Source: Sphingobium sp052327305 (GTDB lineage: Bacteria > Pseudomonadota > Alphaproteobacteria > Sphingomonadales > Sphingomonadaceae). From it: a DNA stretch of 64,000 bases. The position numbers and the translations under genes are program-made. The stretch is from NCBI RefSeq assembly GCF_052327305.1, contig NZ_CP182486.1:1488001-1552000 (forward strand). Reading direction: 5' to 3'. Shown here piece after piece: positions 8,995 to 17,313 of the stretch (position 1 is its first letter; each line of letters begins with the position of its first letter). The notes below the pieces were generated by a model. It was not told where the DNA came from and made no database searches. It saw only the letters and a list, made by a program, of their open reading frames with translations.

Positions 8995-9312
8995 CTAAAA
9001 GGCGTCCGACATGCAGCCGAAGCCGGGGCGATAGCTCGCCTTGCGCGCGGCCAGCAACGGCACCGAAGCATGGACGGCGCGTTCGTCCCCATCGTCGGAC
9101 AAGCGCACCATCCACATGCCTTCCAGACCCCTGAAGTCGGCCTTGCAACTCTTGAGATCGCGCCCCTCGATATAGCGGCACGAACAGGCAATGCGCGCGC
9201 CGAAGCCCGCCGCCATGCCCGCGCGATAGCGCCAGGCCGACCAGTGCCAGGCGCAGTACAGCGCGCCGACCACTGCCAGCACGAGCGCGGCCCAGCGCAA
9301 ACTGCGCCCCAT
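8995..9312 (-). CDS. Small membrane-anchored protein with cysteines, unknown function
   Basis: I do not recognise this 105-residue product. It has an N-terminal membrane helix (about residues 4-22, LRWAALVLAVVGALYCAW) and a periplasmic or lumenal part with four cysteines (ACSCRYIEGRDLKSC...GC) that could form disulfides. The start at 9312 (MGRSLRW) is chosen because an ATG 21 bases upstream adds a polar extension before the helix. It is convergent with the DUF808 gene (16 bp apart) and divergent from the serine hydrolase gene. Confidence 0.6.
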   Translation of the reverse strand: MGRSLRWAALVLAVVGALYCAWHWSAWRYRAGMAAGFGARIACSCRYIEGRDLKSCKADFRGLEGMWMVRLSDDGDERAVHASVPLLAARKASYRPGFGCMSDAF

Positions 9313-9353
9313 AGTTGTCCCAACCCCCTGCATCGGCCGGACTGATACTGCGC

Positions 9354-10499
9354 ATGGGGGGCAAGATCAAAAGGCTTTGGCCAAGGGGCCTTAAAAGACG
9401 CTGGGGCGTTGTCGCGGCGGCGCTCGCGGCCGTGCCCGGCATCGCCATATTTGCCGCCGCACCGGCAGAGCAAGCGGGCATTGTGAGCATCACCGGCGAT
9501 GCGCAGGTGCCGTCCGAGGCCATCGCACCGGCGATCGACGCGCTGTTTGCGCAAGACAGCGACGCGCCGCTCGGTGAGACGCGCGCCCTCGTCATCATGC
9601 GGGCGGGCAAGATCATCGCGGAGCGCTATGCGCCGGGCTACGGCCCTGAGACGCGGCATCTGAGCTGGTCCATGGCCAAGACGGTGACCGGGCTTCTCGT
9701 GGGCATCATGGTCTCGGACGGGCGCATGGCGCTCGACGAGCCGGCGCCCCTCGCCGCCTGGAGCCAGCGTGGCGATCCGCGCGCGGCGATCACCCTGCGG
9801 CAGATGATGCAGATGCGCACCGGCCTCCATCATGTCGAGAAGGGCGATCCCATCGAGCAGTCCGACGCGCTGCGGATGCTGGTGGGCGACGGCGCGCAGG
9901 ATCAGGCGGCCTATGCCGCTGCCAAGCCGCTGGCCGATCCGCCGGGCAGCGCCTTCCTCTATTCGAGCGCGACCTCCCTGCTGCTTGCGGAGATCGTTAC
10001 CGAGCAGCTGACGGCGAGCCGCGATCCGCAAGTACGGCGCGACGCGATGACCAACTTCATGCGCACCCGCTTCACCGACCCGGTCGGCCTCAAGAGCTTC
10101 GTCCCCGAGTTCGACGCACAGGGCACGCTGCAGGGCGCGGCGATGATGCACATGACCGCGCGGGACTATGCACGGCTGGGCGAGTTTCTGCGCCGCGGCG
10201 GCGTAGCGGGCGGGCGCCAGCTCGTCGCGACAAGCTGGATGCGCTTCATGACCGCGCCTTCCCCCACCAACGCCGCCTATGGCGGGCAGCTGTGGCTCAA
10301 CCGGCCGGGCGAGGGATCGCCGCTGTTCCCCGGTGAGGCCTCCTCCCGCATTTACGCGGCGGCGGGCTTTGGCGGGCAATATATCATCGTCTCGCCTATC
10401 CAGAACCTCGTCATCGTGCGGCTGGGCGTGACCCGCGACGAGGAGATGCCGGCGCTGAAAAGCGCGCTGGCGAAGCTGGTCCAGCGCTTCCCGAGCTGA
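9354..10499 (+). CDS. Class C beta-lactamase-like serine hydrolase
   Basis: This 381-residue protein belongs to the beta-lactamase/penicillin-binding-like serine hydrolases (esterase EstB, D-aminopeptidase and 6-aminohexanoate-dimer hydrolase type). The SxxK motif is SMAK at residues 106-109 and the second motif is Y203-S-S205. An N-terminal membrane anchor or signal spans about residues 17-36 (GVVAAALAAVPGIAIFAAAP). The substrate cannot be told from sequence; the middle resembles the nylon-oligomer hydrolase branch more than AmpC. The ATG at 9354 is preferred over a TTG at 9315, which would overlap the divergent gene. Confidence 0.82.
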   Translation: MGGKIKRLWPRGLKRRWGVVAAALAAVPGIAIFAAAPAEQAGIVSITGDAQVPSEAIAPAIDALFAQDSDAPLGETRALVIMRAGKIIAERYAPGYGPETRHLSWSMAKTVTGLLVGIMVSDGRMALDEPAPLAAWSQRGDPRAAITLRQMMQMRTGLHHVEKGDPIEQSDALRMLVGDGAQDQAAYAAAKPLADPPGSAFLYSSATSLLLAEIVTEQLTASRDPQVRRDAMTNFMRTRFTDPVGLKSFVPEFDAQGTLQGAAMMHMTARDYARLGEFLRRGGVAGGRQLVATSWMRFMTAPSPTNAAYGGQLWLNRPGEGSPLFPGEASSRIYAAAGFGGQYIIVSPIQNLVIVRLGVTRDEEMPALKSALAKLVQRFPS

Positions 10500-10639
10500 T
10501 CCCCGCGCCACGACAGCGCGGCGAAAGGTTCTAAAGGTTACACCTCTTGGAACAAAAAAATCGCGCACTTGGCTGCTCCGCCCTCACGGTTCTCACCGCA
10601 TCCGCCATGCATCGGGACGGCGGCTGTAGGACAGGGGGA

Positions 10640-11416
10640 TCAGGCCGCGCGGCGCGGTGGCGTCTCGTCCTGACGCAAGGTGAGCACCTCGACCCCTGCT
10701 GAAGTGACGGCCACGGTATGTTCGAACTGGGCGGAGAGTTTCCCATCGCGGGTCACGACAGTCCAGCCATCGTCCTGCGTCGAAACCTGACGGCTCCCCT
10801 GATTGAGCATTGGCTCGATCGTGAAGACCATGCCTTCGCGCAGCTTCAGACCCGCACCCGGCCGACCAAAATGAAGCACCTGCGGTTCCTCGTGCATCTC
10901 GCGACCAATGCCGTGGCCGCAATAATCCCGGACCACCGAGTAGCCATTCTTCTTAGCGTGGCTCTCGATTGCGAAGCCGATATCGCCCAGATGCGCGCCG
11001 GGCCGCACCTTGGCGATGCCCCGCCACATTGCCTCTCGCGTGACCCGCACCAAGCGTCGCGCGGCGGGAGGCGGATCGCCGACAAGATAGGTCTTGCTGG
11101 AATCGGCTATGAAGCCGCTTTTCTCGAGCGTGATGTCGAGATTGATGATGTCCCCTTCGCGAATGATCTCCTTCGGGTCGGGCACGCCATGGCAGACGAC
11201 ATGATTGATCGAGCAATTGAGCACGTATTGAAAGCCATACTGCCCCTTGCTCGCAGGGCGCGCGGCAAGGTCCACAGTGATGAAGCGATCGACCAGATCG
11301 TTGACCTCCATGGTGGACATGCCGGCGAGGGCCACGTCATCCAGCATCTCGAAGACGGACGCGAGCAGCCGGCCGGATATGCGCATGAGCGCCAGTTCGT
11401 CCGGAGTTTTCACCAT
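10640..11416 (-). CDS. map: Type I methionine aminopeptidase
   Basis: This enzyme removes the initiator methionine from new proteins in the cytoplasm. The 258-residue protein has the type I fold with metal ligands in NLDITLEKSGFIAD (two Asp), GHGIGREMHEEP (His), TIEPM (Glu) and QFEHTV (Glu). The second Asp sits in ADSS where most family members have GDTS. The ATG at 11416 is one base after the stop codon of the ParD-like gene, so the two are co-transcribed and probably translationally coupled. Sphingomonads usually carry another map gene elsewhere; whether this copy is the essential one cannot be seen here. Confidence 0.94.
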   Translation of the reverse strand: MVKTPDELALMRISGRLLASVFEMLDDVALAGMSTMEVNDLVDRFITVDLAARPASKGQYGFQYVLNCSINHVVCHGVPDPKEIIREGDIINLDITLEKSGFIADSSKTYLVGDPPPAARRLVRVTREAMWRGIAKVRPGAHLGDIGFAIESHAKKNGYSVVRDYCGHGIGREMHEEPQVLHFGRPGAGLKLREGMVFTIEPMLNQGSRQVSTQDDGWTVVTRDGKLSAQFEHTVAVTSAGVEVLTLRQDETPPRRAA

Positions 11417-11417
11417 C

Positions 11418-11624
11418 TCAGGCGGCCGCCGTATCCACGAGGGGCACGGGTGCGGCGGCAAGCTCTCTCTTCACGATCTCGGTGAAGGTGAGCGCGGGAT
11501 TGGCTTCGGCCAGCATGCCGATCTTCATCCAGAACTCGGCCTGCGCGTTGATCGACCGGCACATCACCGTGCTGGCCCTGCGAACTTCCTCGTGCAGCCC
11601 TTCATCGATTTTAACGATGCCCAT
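11418..11624 (-). CDS. ParD-like ribbon-helix-helix protein, no toxin partner
   Basis: This 68-residue protein looks like the ParD-like antitoxin family: an N-terminal basic/hydrophobic strand GIVKIDEGLHEEVRRAS followed by two short helices (SINAQAEFWMKIGMLAE and LTFTEIVKREL), the plan of a ribbon-helix-helix DNA-binding protein. No ParE-like or other toxin gene is adjacent. Instead the methionine aminopeptidase gene follows after a single base. The AT-rich half-sites just upstream (11642-11669) are a plausible autoregulatory operator. A role as the repressor of map is inferred from this arrangement. Confidence 0.7.
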   Translation of the reverse strand: MGIVKIDEGLHEEVRRASTVMCRSINAQAEFWMKIGMLAEANPALTFTEIVKRELAAAPVPLVDTAAA

Positions 11625-11641
11625 CGGCAGTTCTCCGTCAA

Positions 11642-11669
11642 ATATACGAAACGTATATGCTTTGTATAT
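11642..11669 (-). promoter_or_regulatory. Candidate operator: three phased GTATAT half-sites
   Basis: A perfect 7-bp inverted repeat (ATATACG at 11642-11648, CGTATAT at 11652-11658, 3-bp spacer) is followed by a further GTATAT at 11664-11669. The three GTATAT-type half-sites start at 11642, 11653 and 11664, exactly 11 bp apart, so they lie on one face of the helix. The stretch is AT-rich in a high-GC region and ends 17 bp before the ParD-like start. This is what an array bound by a ribbon-helix-helix dimer would look like. Confidence 0.55.
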
Positions 11670-11692
11670 TAGACGGTCAATCGATGCCCTCT

Positions 11693-12490
11693 TTATAGCA
11701 AATACTGCCCCTTGATCACCGTGCGGCATTGGCCGGAAAGGATCGCGCGGTCGCCCTCCAGCAGGCAGCCGACATGGCCGCCGCGCGGGCTCGCCTGCCA
11801 GGCCGTGAAGCGCGGACGGCCGAGGCGATCCGCCCAGTAAGGCGTGAGCAGGCAATGAGCTGAGCCAGTGACGGGGTCCTCGTCGATCCCCGCGCCGGGC
11901 GCGAAGACGCGGCTCACCACATCGGTCTTCCGGCCAGGAGCGGTAGCGATGGTGAGAACATCGCCATGACGGGCAAGCGCGGGAAAATCCGGCCGCAGGG
12001 CATGGATGCTCGCCTCGTCGGCATAAACGAGGAGAAGATAACCGCCATCGCGCCAATAGGTCTCGCGCGGAGTCTCCGACCCCAGCAGCGCGGCGACATC
12101 GGGGCGCTCGGCCGGCTCCATCCGCCAGGCCGGCAGATCGAGCGCATAGCCCTGCTCCGTGCGCCACACGGCAAGATCGCCCGCGCGGCGGGTGCGGAAG
12201 CGGATGCGCTCCAGCCCATCGCGCAGCAGCACATGGCCGCTCGCCAGCGTGGCATGGCCGCAAAGCGCGACTTCCACTGTGGGGGTGAACCAGCGCAGCT
12301 CATAATCGGCGCCCGCGCCATGCGGCATGGGCACGGTGAACGCCGTCTCCGCGAGATTATTCTCCTGCGCGATGCCCTGCAGCGTCGCATCGTTGAGCCA
12401 GTGCTCGAGCGGGATCACGGCGGCGGGATTGCCGGTGAAGGGCGCGTGGGCAAAGGCATCGACCTGCGTGAAAGGGAGTGTGGTGGTCAT
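11693..12490 (-). CDS. PhzF family isomerase/epimerase
   Basis: This 265-residue protein belongs to the PhzF/diaminopimelate-epimerase fold. Family markers are QVDAFAHAPFTGNPAAV at the N-terminus, the catalytic Glu in NNLAETAFTVP, ALCGHATLA, and the C-terminal DEDPVTGSAHC. True PhzF acts in phenazine synthesis, but most members, including this one outside any phenazine cluster, have unknown substrates. Its ATG overlaps the stop of the CDF transporter gene (ATGA), so the three genes pdxH-CDF-phzF form a tightly coupled operon. Confidence 0.9.
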   Translation of the reverse strand: MTTTLPFTQVDAFAHAPFTGNPAAVIPLEHWLNDATLQGIAQENNLAETAFTVPMPHGAGADYELRWFTPTVEVALCGHATLASGHVLLRDGLERIRFRTRRAGDLAVWRTEQGYALDLPAWRMEPAERPDVAALLGSETPRETYWRDGGYLLLVYADEASIHALRPDFPALARHGDVLTIATAPGRKTDVVSRVFAPGAGIDEDPVTGSAHCLLTPYWADRLGRPRFTAWQASPRGGHVGCLLEGDRAILSGQCRTVIKGQYLL

Positions 12491-13461
12491 GGATTGGCTG
12501 CCTTCTCTTCCGCCACGACATCGCGCGCATCCTGAGCGACGAGCGGGCTGGTGCCATCGATATGGCCGACGGGATCCGGATGAATGAGGAAATCGGTATG
12601 CGGGAATTCGGCGCGGAGCATGGCCTCGATCTCCTCCATGATCGCATGGACGCGGGCCAGGGTCAGCTCCGGCTCCATCCAGAGATGGAACTGCACGAAA
12701 TCCCGCGTGCCGCTGGTGCGCGTGCGCAGATCGTGAATGCCCGCCAGCATGGGATGGCGCGCGGCAAGCGTGAGCAAGCGCTCGCGTTTCTCGATCGGCC
12801 ACTCCTTGTCCATGAGCTGGTCGATCGCCTGCATGGAGGCCCGCAACGCCGTCCAGCCGAGCCAGAGGCCAATGAGGATACCGAAGAGCGCATCCGCGCC
12901 GTGAAGGCCTGCCCAGCCATCCAGCACCAGCGCGGCGATCACGGCGCCGTTGAGCGCAAGGTCGCTGCGATAATGGAGATTATCGGCATGAATGGCGATC
13001 GATCCGGTCGCGCGCACGACATGCATTTGATAGCGCACCAACGCGATTGTCAGCACGATAGCGAAGACCGAGACCACGACGCCATCCTCGAACGCCGCTG
13101 GCGCTGCGCCGCCTCCCAGCCGCTCGACCGAGCGAAAGATGATTGCCCCGGCAGCGATGGTGACGAGCACCATCTGGAACAGGGCAGCCAGCGCCTCCGC
13201 CTTGCCGTGGCCGAAGCGATGCTCGTAGTCCGCCGGTTGCGCCGCGATGCGCACCGCGAACAGCGTCACCAGACTGGCGACGAGATCCAGCGTGGTATCC
13301 GCCAGCGAGCCGAGCATCGCGATCGAATGCGTGGTCCAGGCGGCATAGCTCTTGGCGGCGCCCAGGATGATCGCGGCGCAAACACTGGCGAGCGCGGCCC
13401 GGCGGCGCAGCGTGGCGGAGGTCTGCGCGGTGAGCGCGCCCCTTTCTTGAGGGGCGCTCAT
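12487..13461 (-). CDS. Cation diffusion facilitator (FieF-like) metal transporter
   Basis: This 324-residue inner-membrane antiporter probably exports divalent metal (Zn, Fe, Co or Cd). It has six membrane helices with the metal-site residues in SIAMLGSLADTTLDLVASL and IHADNLHYRSDLALN, matching the D-x3-D and H-x3-D patterns of FieF/YiiP, and a C-terminal cytoplasmic ferredoxin-like domain with RDFVQFHLWMEPELTL. The ATG at 13461 overlaps the pdxH stop (ATGA); a longer in-frame start lies within pdxH. Confidence 0.92.
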   Translation of the reverse strand: MSAPQERGALTAQTSATLRRRAALASVCAAIILGAAKSYAAWTTHSIAMLGSLADTTLDLVASLVTLFAVRIAAQPADYEHRFGHGKAEALAALFQMVLVTIAAGAIIFRSVERLGGGAAPAAFEDGVVVSVFAIVLTIALVRYQMHVVRATGSIAIHADNLHYRSDLALNGAVIAALVLDGWAGLHGADALFGILIGLWLGWTALRASMQAIDQLMDKEWPIEKRERLLTLAARHPMLAGIHDLRTRTSGTRDFVQFHLWMEPELTLARVHAIMEEIEAMLRAEFPHTDFLIHPDPVGHIDGTSPLVAQDARDVVAEEKAANP

Positions 13462-14075
13462 GGGAAGAGCATATTGGCGCGCCACCCCCCGGCGCCATCG
13501 GCCATATAGACTGTGCGCTCGTGCAGGCGATGCGCGCGATCGGACCAGAACTCGATGCGCTCAGGCGTGACGCGGAAACCGGACCAGTGCGGCGGACGCG
13601 GCACTTGCCTCCCCTCGAACCGCGCCTGCACGGCATCGAACCGATCCAGGAAGGTTTCGCGCCGGTCGAGCGGGCGAGACTGATCGGACGCCCAGGCGCC
13701 AAGCTGGGAATCGCGCGAGCGGCTGGCGAAATAGGCATCGGCGGTCGCATCATCGACCTGCGCCACGGCGCCTTCGATCCGGATCTGCCGGCGCAGGGAC
13801 TTCCAGTGAAAGAGCAGCGCGACATGGGGGTTGGCGAGAATCTCGCTGGCCTTGCGACCCTCGAAATTGGTGTAGAAGATGAACCCGTCCGGCCCGTGTC
13901 CCTTCAGCAGAACCATGCGAACCGACGGCCGCCCCTGCGCATCCGCCGTGGCGAGCGCCATTGCATTCGAATCATTGGGCTCGCTGGCGCGCGCCTCTGC
14001 AAACCAGCGATCGAACAGGGCGAAAGGGTCGTCGGTCAGCGTGGACGCGTTGGCGGAATGGGGAGTGTCGGTCAT
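13458..14075 (-). CDS. pdxH: Pyridoxamine 5'-phosphate oxidase
   Basis: This FMN enzyme oxidises pyridoxamine or pyridoxine phosphate to pyridoxal phosphate. The 205-residue protein shows the full PdxH pattern: RPSVRMVLLKGHGPDGFIFY (substrate and FMN binding), NFEGRKASEI, LLFHWKSLRRQIRIEG, and the C-terminal PPHWSGFRVTPERIEFW with RLHER. Length is normal. It is the first gene of a coupled operon and is divergent from the dnaJ-like gene, with a 131-bp shared upstream region. Confidence 0.95.
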   Translation of the reverse strand: MTDTPHSANASTLTDDPFALFDRWFAEARASEPNDSNAMALATADAQGRPSVRMVLLKGHGPDGFIFYTNFEGRKASEILANPHVALLFHWKSLRRQIRIEGAVAQVDDATADAYFASRSRDSQLGAWASDQSRPLDRRETFLDRFDAVQARFEGRQVPRPPHWSGFRVTPERIEFWSDRAHRLHERTVYMADGAGGWRANMLFP

Positions 14076-14206
14076 CCGCGCGTTCTAGGTCGACAGGTCC
14101 GGCAAAGCGATGTTGCAAAAATATCACATACCCCTTGCGCGGATCGCCCGGACAGGCCAGATGGGGAGCGCGGCGCGGAGGCCGCAGGAAAGGTGAATAT
14201 CCAGGC

Positions 14207-15148
14207 GTGGCAGATCCCTATTCTTTGCTTGGTGTTGCGCGCGGGGCCGACGAGGCGGCGATAAAGTCCGCCTATCGCAAGCTCGCCAAGGCGCTGCATC
14301 CCGATCGTAACAAGGACAACCCCAAGGCGGCGGAGAAATTCTCCGAAGTGACGCGTGCCTACGATCTGCTTTCCGACAAGGACAAGCGCGCGCAGTTCGA
14401 CCGGGGCGAGATCGACGCGGACGGCAACCCCACGCATCCGTTCGGCTTTGGCGGCGGACCGGGCGGCGGCACTTATAATCGCAGCGGACGCGCTGCGCCG
14501 GGCGGCTTCGAGTTCGGTGGAGAAGGCGCCGACTTTGGCGACATCTTCGAGAATCTCTTCAGCGGCGGTCGTGGCCGGGGCGGCGGTGGCTTCGGAGGAT
14601 TTGGCGGCGGACGAGCCGCTCCGCCGGAAAAGGGCGCGAGCATCACCTATCGGCTGGCGGTCGATTTCGTGGATGCAGCGACACGCGCGCCGCAGCGCAT
14701 AACGCTTGCCGATGGCAAGACCATCGATCTCAAACTGCCGGCAGGTGTGGAGAGCGGCACGCAAATGCGCCTGCCAGGCAAGGGCCAGCCTGGCCCCGGC
14801 GGGGCGGGCGATGCGATCGTTACCATCGAAGTGAAGCCGCATCCCTTCTACACGCGAGACGGCGACAATGTGCGGCTGGACCTGCCGGTGACGCTCAATG
14901 AAGCCGTGAACGGCGGCAAGGTGAAGGTGCCGACTGTCGACGGACCCGTGATGCTGGGCGTGCCGGCGGGCGCACGATCGGGCCAGACGCTGCGTCTCAA
15001 AGGCAAGGGCTTCACGCGCAAGGACGGCACCCGCGGCGACCAGCTGGTGACGCTGATGATCGACGTGCCCGGCGACGATGCCGCGCTCAAGGCGTTTGTC
15101 CAGGACTGGAGCGATCCGCGCGACATACGCAGCCAACTCGGCGTCTAG
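14207..15148 (+). CDS. DnaJ-class chaperone (CbpA/DnaJ type, no zinc finger)
   Basis: This 313-residue co-chaperone has a J-domain at residues 3-65 with HPD at 31-33, a Gly/Phe-rich linker (about 90-145, many GGGG and GGFGG runs), and a C-terminal substrate-binding domain ending in the DnaJ-C fold (VGVPAGARSGQTLRLKGKG type). The CxxCxGxG zinc repeats of true DnaJ are absent, so it is CbpA-like. The start is a GTG at 14207 with AGGAAAGG upstream. Its TAG stop lies within the left arm of the inverted-repeat element that follows. Confidence 0.9.
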   Translation: MADPYSLLGVARGADEAAIKSAYRKLAKALHPDRNKDNPKAAEKFSEVTRAYDLLSDKDKRAQFDRGEIDADGNPTHPFGFGGGPGGGTYNRSGRAAPGGFEFGGEGADFGDIFENLFSGGRGRGGGGFGGFGGGRAAPPEKGASITYRLAVDFVDAATRAPQRITLADGKTIDLKLPAGVESGTQMRLPGKGQPGPGGAGDAIVTIEVKPHPFYTRDGDNVRLDLPVTLNEAVNGGKVKVPTVDGPVMLGVPAGARSGQTLRLKGKGFTRKDGTRGDQLVTLMIDVPGDDAALKAFVQDWSDPRDIRSQLGV

Positions 15149-15277
15149 GCGGTGCGGATGCATCCCATACGGCACATGCTCCGCGTTTCATCCGCGCACG
15201 GCGTGCTGGTAGCGTTCTCGCCATTCATCCCGCATCGCGCCACAACGGCTCATGCGGGATATATCCGCACCGCCTAG
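15145..15277. mobile_element. 133-bp element with 15-bp perfect terminal inverted repeats (MITE-like)
   Basis: The ends, 15145-15159 and 15263-15277, are perfect 15-bp inverted repeats (CTAGGCGGTGCGGAT and its complement). The element is flanked by CGT on both sides (15142-15144 and 15278-15280), a possible 3-bp target duplication. Inside is a second perfect 9-bp inverted repeat (15227-15235 with 15252-15260). No coding potential is seen. The left arm supplies the stop codon of the dnaJ-like gene. It could instead be an unusual large terminator structure; there is no T tract. Confidence 0.45.
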
Positions 15278-15289
15278 CGTTCACTCGCC

Positions 15290-16255
15290 ATGCTCGGACG
15301 ATCGCCGCAATCCCCCGAAGCCCGGCGCCATCGCCGACACGCCCCGCAGGGGGACGAAGCCACCGAACTCGACGCGCCGCTCGATCGCCAGCCCTTGCGC
15401 CGGCGCGCGCTGGCAATAGTGAAGAGGGTCGCGATCGGCGTCTATAATGATGGGTTCATCCACGCGGGCAATCTTGCCTATCTGACGCTGGTCGCGCTCT
15501 TCCCCTTCTTCATCGTCGCGGCGGCGATCGCCCAGATGTTTGGCCGCACGCAGGACGGGCTGGCCGCGCTCAATGGCTTCCTCCTCACTGTGCCGCATGG
15601 TGTGGGCGAAGTGCTGCGCCCGGCAATGCGCGAAGTGCTGAACGCCCGCGCGGGCAATCTGCTGTGGATCGGCGCGATCGTAGGGCTATGGACAGTCGGA
15701 AGCCTTATCGAGACGATCCGCGACATATTGCGCCGCGCTTATGGCACCAGCTCAGGCACGCCCTTCTGGCGCCATCGCCTTTCCTCGATCGGAATCATCG
15801 TCGCGTCCGTTTTCGGCGCAATGTTCGCGCTCTCGATGCAAGTGATGCTCACCACCGTGCAGGCGCTGGCCGAACGCTTCCTCCCCTTTGCCGACGATGC
15901 GATCGGCATCATCTCCGCGACCAAGCTGTTGCCCACAGCCATACTCTACGTCGCGCTGCTCTTCCTGTTCTCCGCCCTCACCCCTTCGCGCTATCGCGGG
16001 CGCCGCTTTCCCAAATGGCCGGGCGCGCTGACGACGACGCTCTGGTGGTATGGGACCACGCTGCTGCTGCCCGTTTTCATCGGCCACCTGACAAATTACA
16101 GCCTCACTTACGGAAGTCTGGCGGGCACGATGATCGCGCTCATTTTTTTCTTCATCATCGGGCTCGGCGTGGTAATTGGCGCCGAAGTCAACGCGGCGCT
16201 CGCAGATTTTCCCGAGCGTAACGATGCCGCCACGGACGAAGGGAAGACGGAATGA
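15290..16255 (+). CDS. YihY/BrkB family inner-membrane protein
   Basis: This 321-residue membrane protein has the YihY/BrkB pattern: a cytoplasmic N-terminus, the segment FIHAGNLAYLTLVALFPFFI, several further helices, and the PGALTTTLWWYGTTLLLPVFI and SLTYGSLAGTMIALIFFFI motifs. The family was once misnamed ribonuclease BN; its real function is unsettled. The last four bases overlap the start of fabI (ATGA), so the two are translationally coupled. The association with fatty acid synthesis is positional only. Confidence 0.9.
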   Translation: MLGRSPQSPEARRHRRHAPQGDEATELDAPLDRQPLRRRALAIVKRVAIGVYNDGFIHAGNLAYLTLVALFPFFIVAAAIAQMFGRTQDGLAALNGFLLTVPHGVGEVLRPAMREVLNARAGNLLWIGAIVGLWTVGSLIETIRDILRRAYGTSSGTPFWRHRLSSIGIIVASVFGAMFALSMQVMLTTVQALAERFLPFADDAIGIISATKLLPTAILYVALLFLFSALTPSRYRGRRFPKWPGALTTTLWWYGTTLLLPVFIGHLTNYSLTYGSLAGTMIALIFFFIIGLGVVIGAEVNAALADFPERNDAATDEGKTE

Positions 16256-17058
16256 ACGGCTTGATGGCCGGCAAGCGGGGCCTGATCATGGGGCTCGCCA
16301 ACGACAAGAGCCTCGCCTGGGGCATCGCCAAGGCACTGCGCGCGCAAGGCGCCGAACTCGCCTTTTCCTATCAGGGAGAAGCAATCCTCAAGCGCGTGCA
16401 GCCTCTGGCGGAAGAGCTGGGCTCCGACCTGCTCATCGATTGCGATGTGGCGGACATGGATGCGCTCGATACGGCATTCGACGCACTGAAAAGCCGCTGG
16501 CCGACAATCGATTTCGTCGTCCACGCAATCGGCTTCTCCGACAAGAGCCAGCTGCGCGGGAAATATTACGACACCACGCTCGACAACTTCCTGATGACGA
16601 TGAACATCAGCGCCTACAGTCTCGTCGCGGTCGCCAAGCGCGCGCGCGAAATGATGCCGAACGGCGGATCGATCGTGACGCTGACCTATTATGGCGCGGA
16701 GAAGGTGATCCCCCATTATAATGTGATGGGCGTGGCCAAGGCAGCGCTGGAGACCAGCGTCAAATATCTCGCGGTGGACCTGGGCGCGGAGAATATCCGC
16801 ATCAACGGTATTTCAGCGGGGCCAATCCAGACGCTCGCCGCGCGCGGCATTGGCGACTTCAACTATATCCTGAAGTGGAACGAGCTGAACGCGCCGATGA
16901 AGCGCACCGTCACCATCGACGATGTCGGCGGCTCGGCGCTCTATCTGCTCTCCGATCTCGCTTCCGGCGTCACCGGTGAAATCCACCATGTCGACGCGGG
17001 TTACAATGTGATCGGCATGAAGGCCGAGGACGCGCCAGACATCGCGCTCGCGACCTGA
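16252..17058 (+). CDS. fabI: Enoyl-[acyl-carrier-protein] reductase FabI
   Basis: This NADH-dependent enzyme completes each elongation cycle of type II fatty acid synthesis and is the target of triclosan and isoniazid-like drugs in other bacteria. The 268-residue protein shows the FabI version of the SDR fold: GLANDKSLAWGIAKAL near the N-terminus, HAIGFSDKSQLRG, and the catalytic Tyr-x6-Lys in YYGAEKVIPHYNVMGVAKAAL. It is coupled to yihY upstream and overlaps the next small gene by one base (TGATG). Confidence 0.96.
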   Translation: MNGLMAGKRGLIMGLANDKSLAWGIAKALRAQGAELAFSYQGEAILKRVQPLAEELGSDLLIDCDVADMDALDTAFDALKSRWPTIDFVVHAIGFSDKSQLRGKYYDTTLDNFLMTMNISAYSLVAVAKRAREMMPNGGSIVTLTYYGAEKVIPHYNVMGVAKAALETSVKYLAVDLGAENIRINGISAGPIQTLAARGIGDFNYILKWNELNAPMKRTVTIDDVGGSALYLLSDLASGVTGEIHHVDAGYNVIGMKAEDAPDIALAT

Positions 17059-17303
17059 TGGTCAGCCGCCGCCCCGACGATTTCCGCATCGGCATCGCCA
17101 TCCCGCTGCTCCGCTCGCTGGGTTTCGCGCTGGTGCTGGCGGCGCTCGCGGTGGGCATCGGCGCGGCAGTGGACAATATGGTCGCCTTCTACGCCGTGAT
17201 GGTGATCGGCGTGGTGGCGATGTGGCTGCTGGATGCGCGCCTGCGCCCCAACAAGGCTGCCGAAGACGCCGCAAGACGCCGCTACTTCGGCCTGGACGAG
17301 TGA
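17058..17303 (+). CDS. Small two-helix membrane protein, unknown
   Basis: This 81-residue product has two membrane helices (about residues 17-35 and 39-58) followed by a basic tail ending RRRYFGLDE. I do not recognise a named family. It overlaps the fabI stop by one base and lies 10 bp before aroC, so it is part of the same operon. The tight packing supports it being a real gene. Confidence 0.75.
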   Translation: MVSRRPDDFRIGIAIPLLRSLGFALVLAALAVGIGAAVDNMVAFYAVMVIGVVAMWLLDARLRPNKAAEDAARRRYFGLDE

Positions 17304-17313
17304 GACCGGGACA

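Noticed and set aside
7764..10568. A 934-codon open frame on the minus strand
   Set aside because: It runs antisense through ung, the DUF808 gene and the serine hydrolase gene, all with clear family motifs. Its own translation is Arg/His/Gly-rich with no motif; this is a by-product of high GC third positions.
11418..11692. A type II toxin gene partner for the ParD-like gene
   Set aside because: No ParE/RelE-like frame was found on either strand within the 275 bp or on the other side of map.
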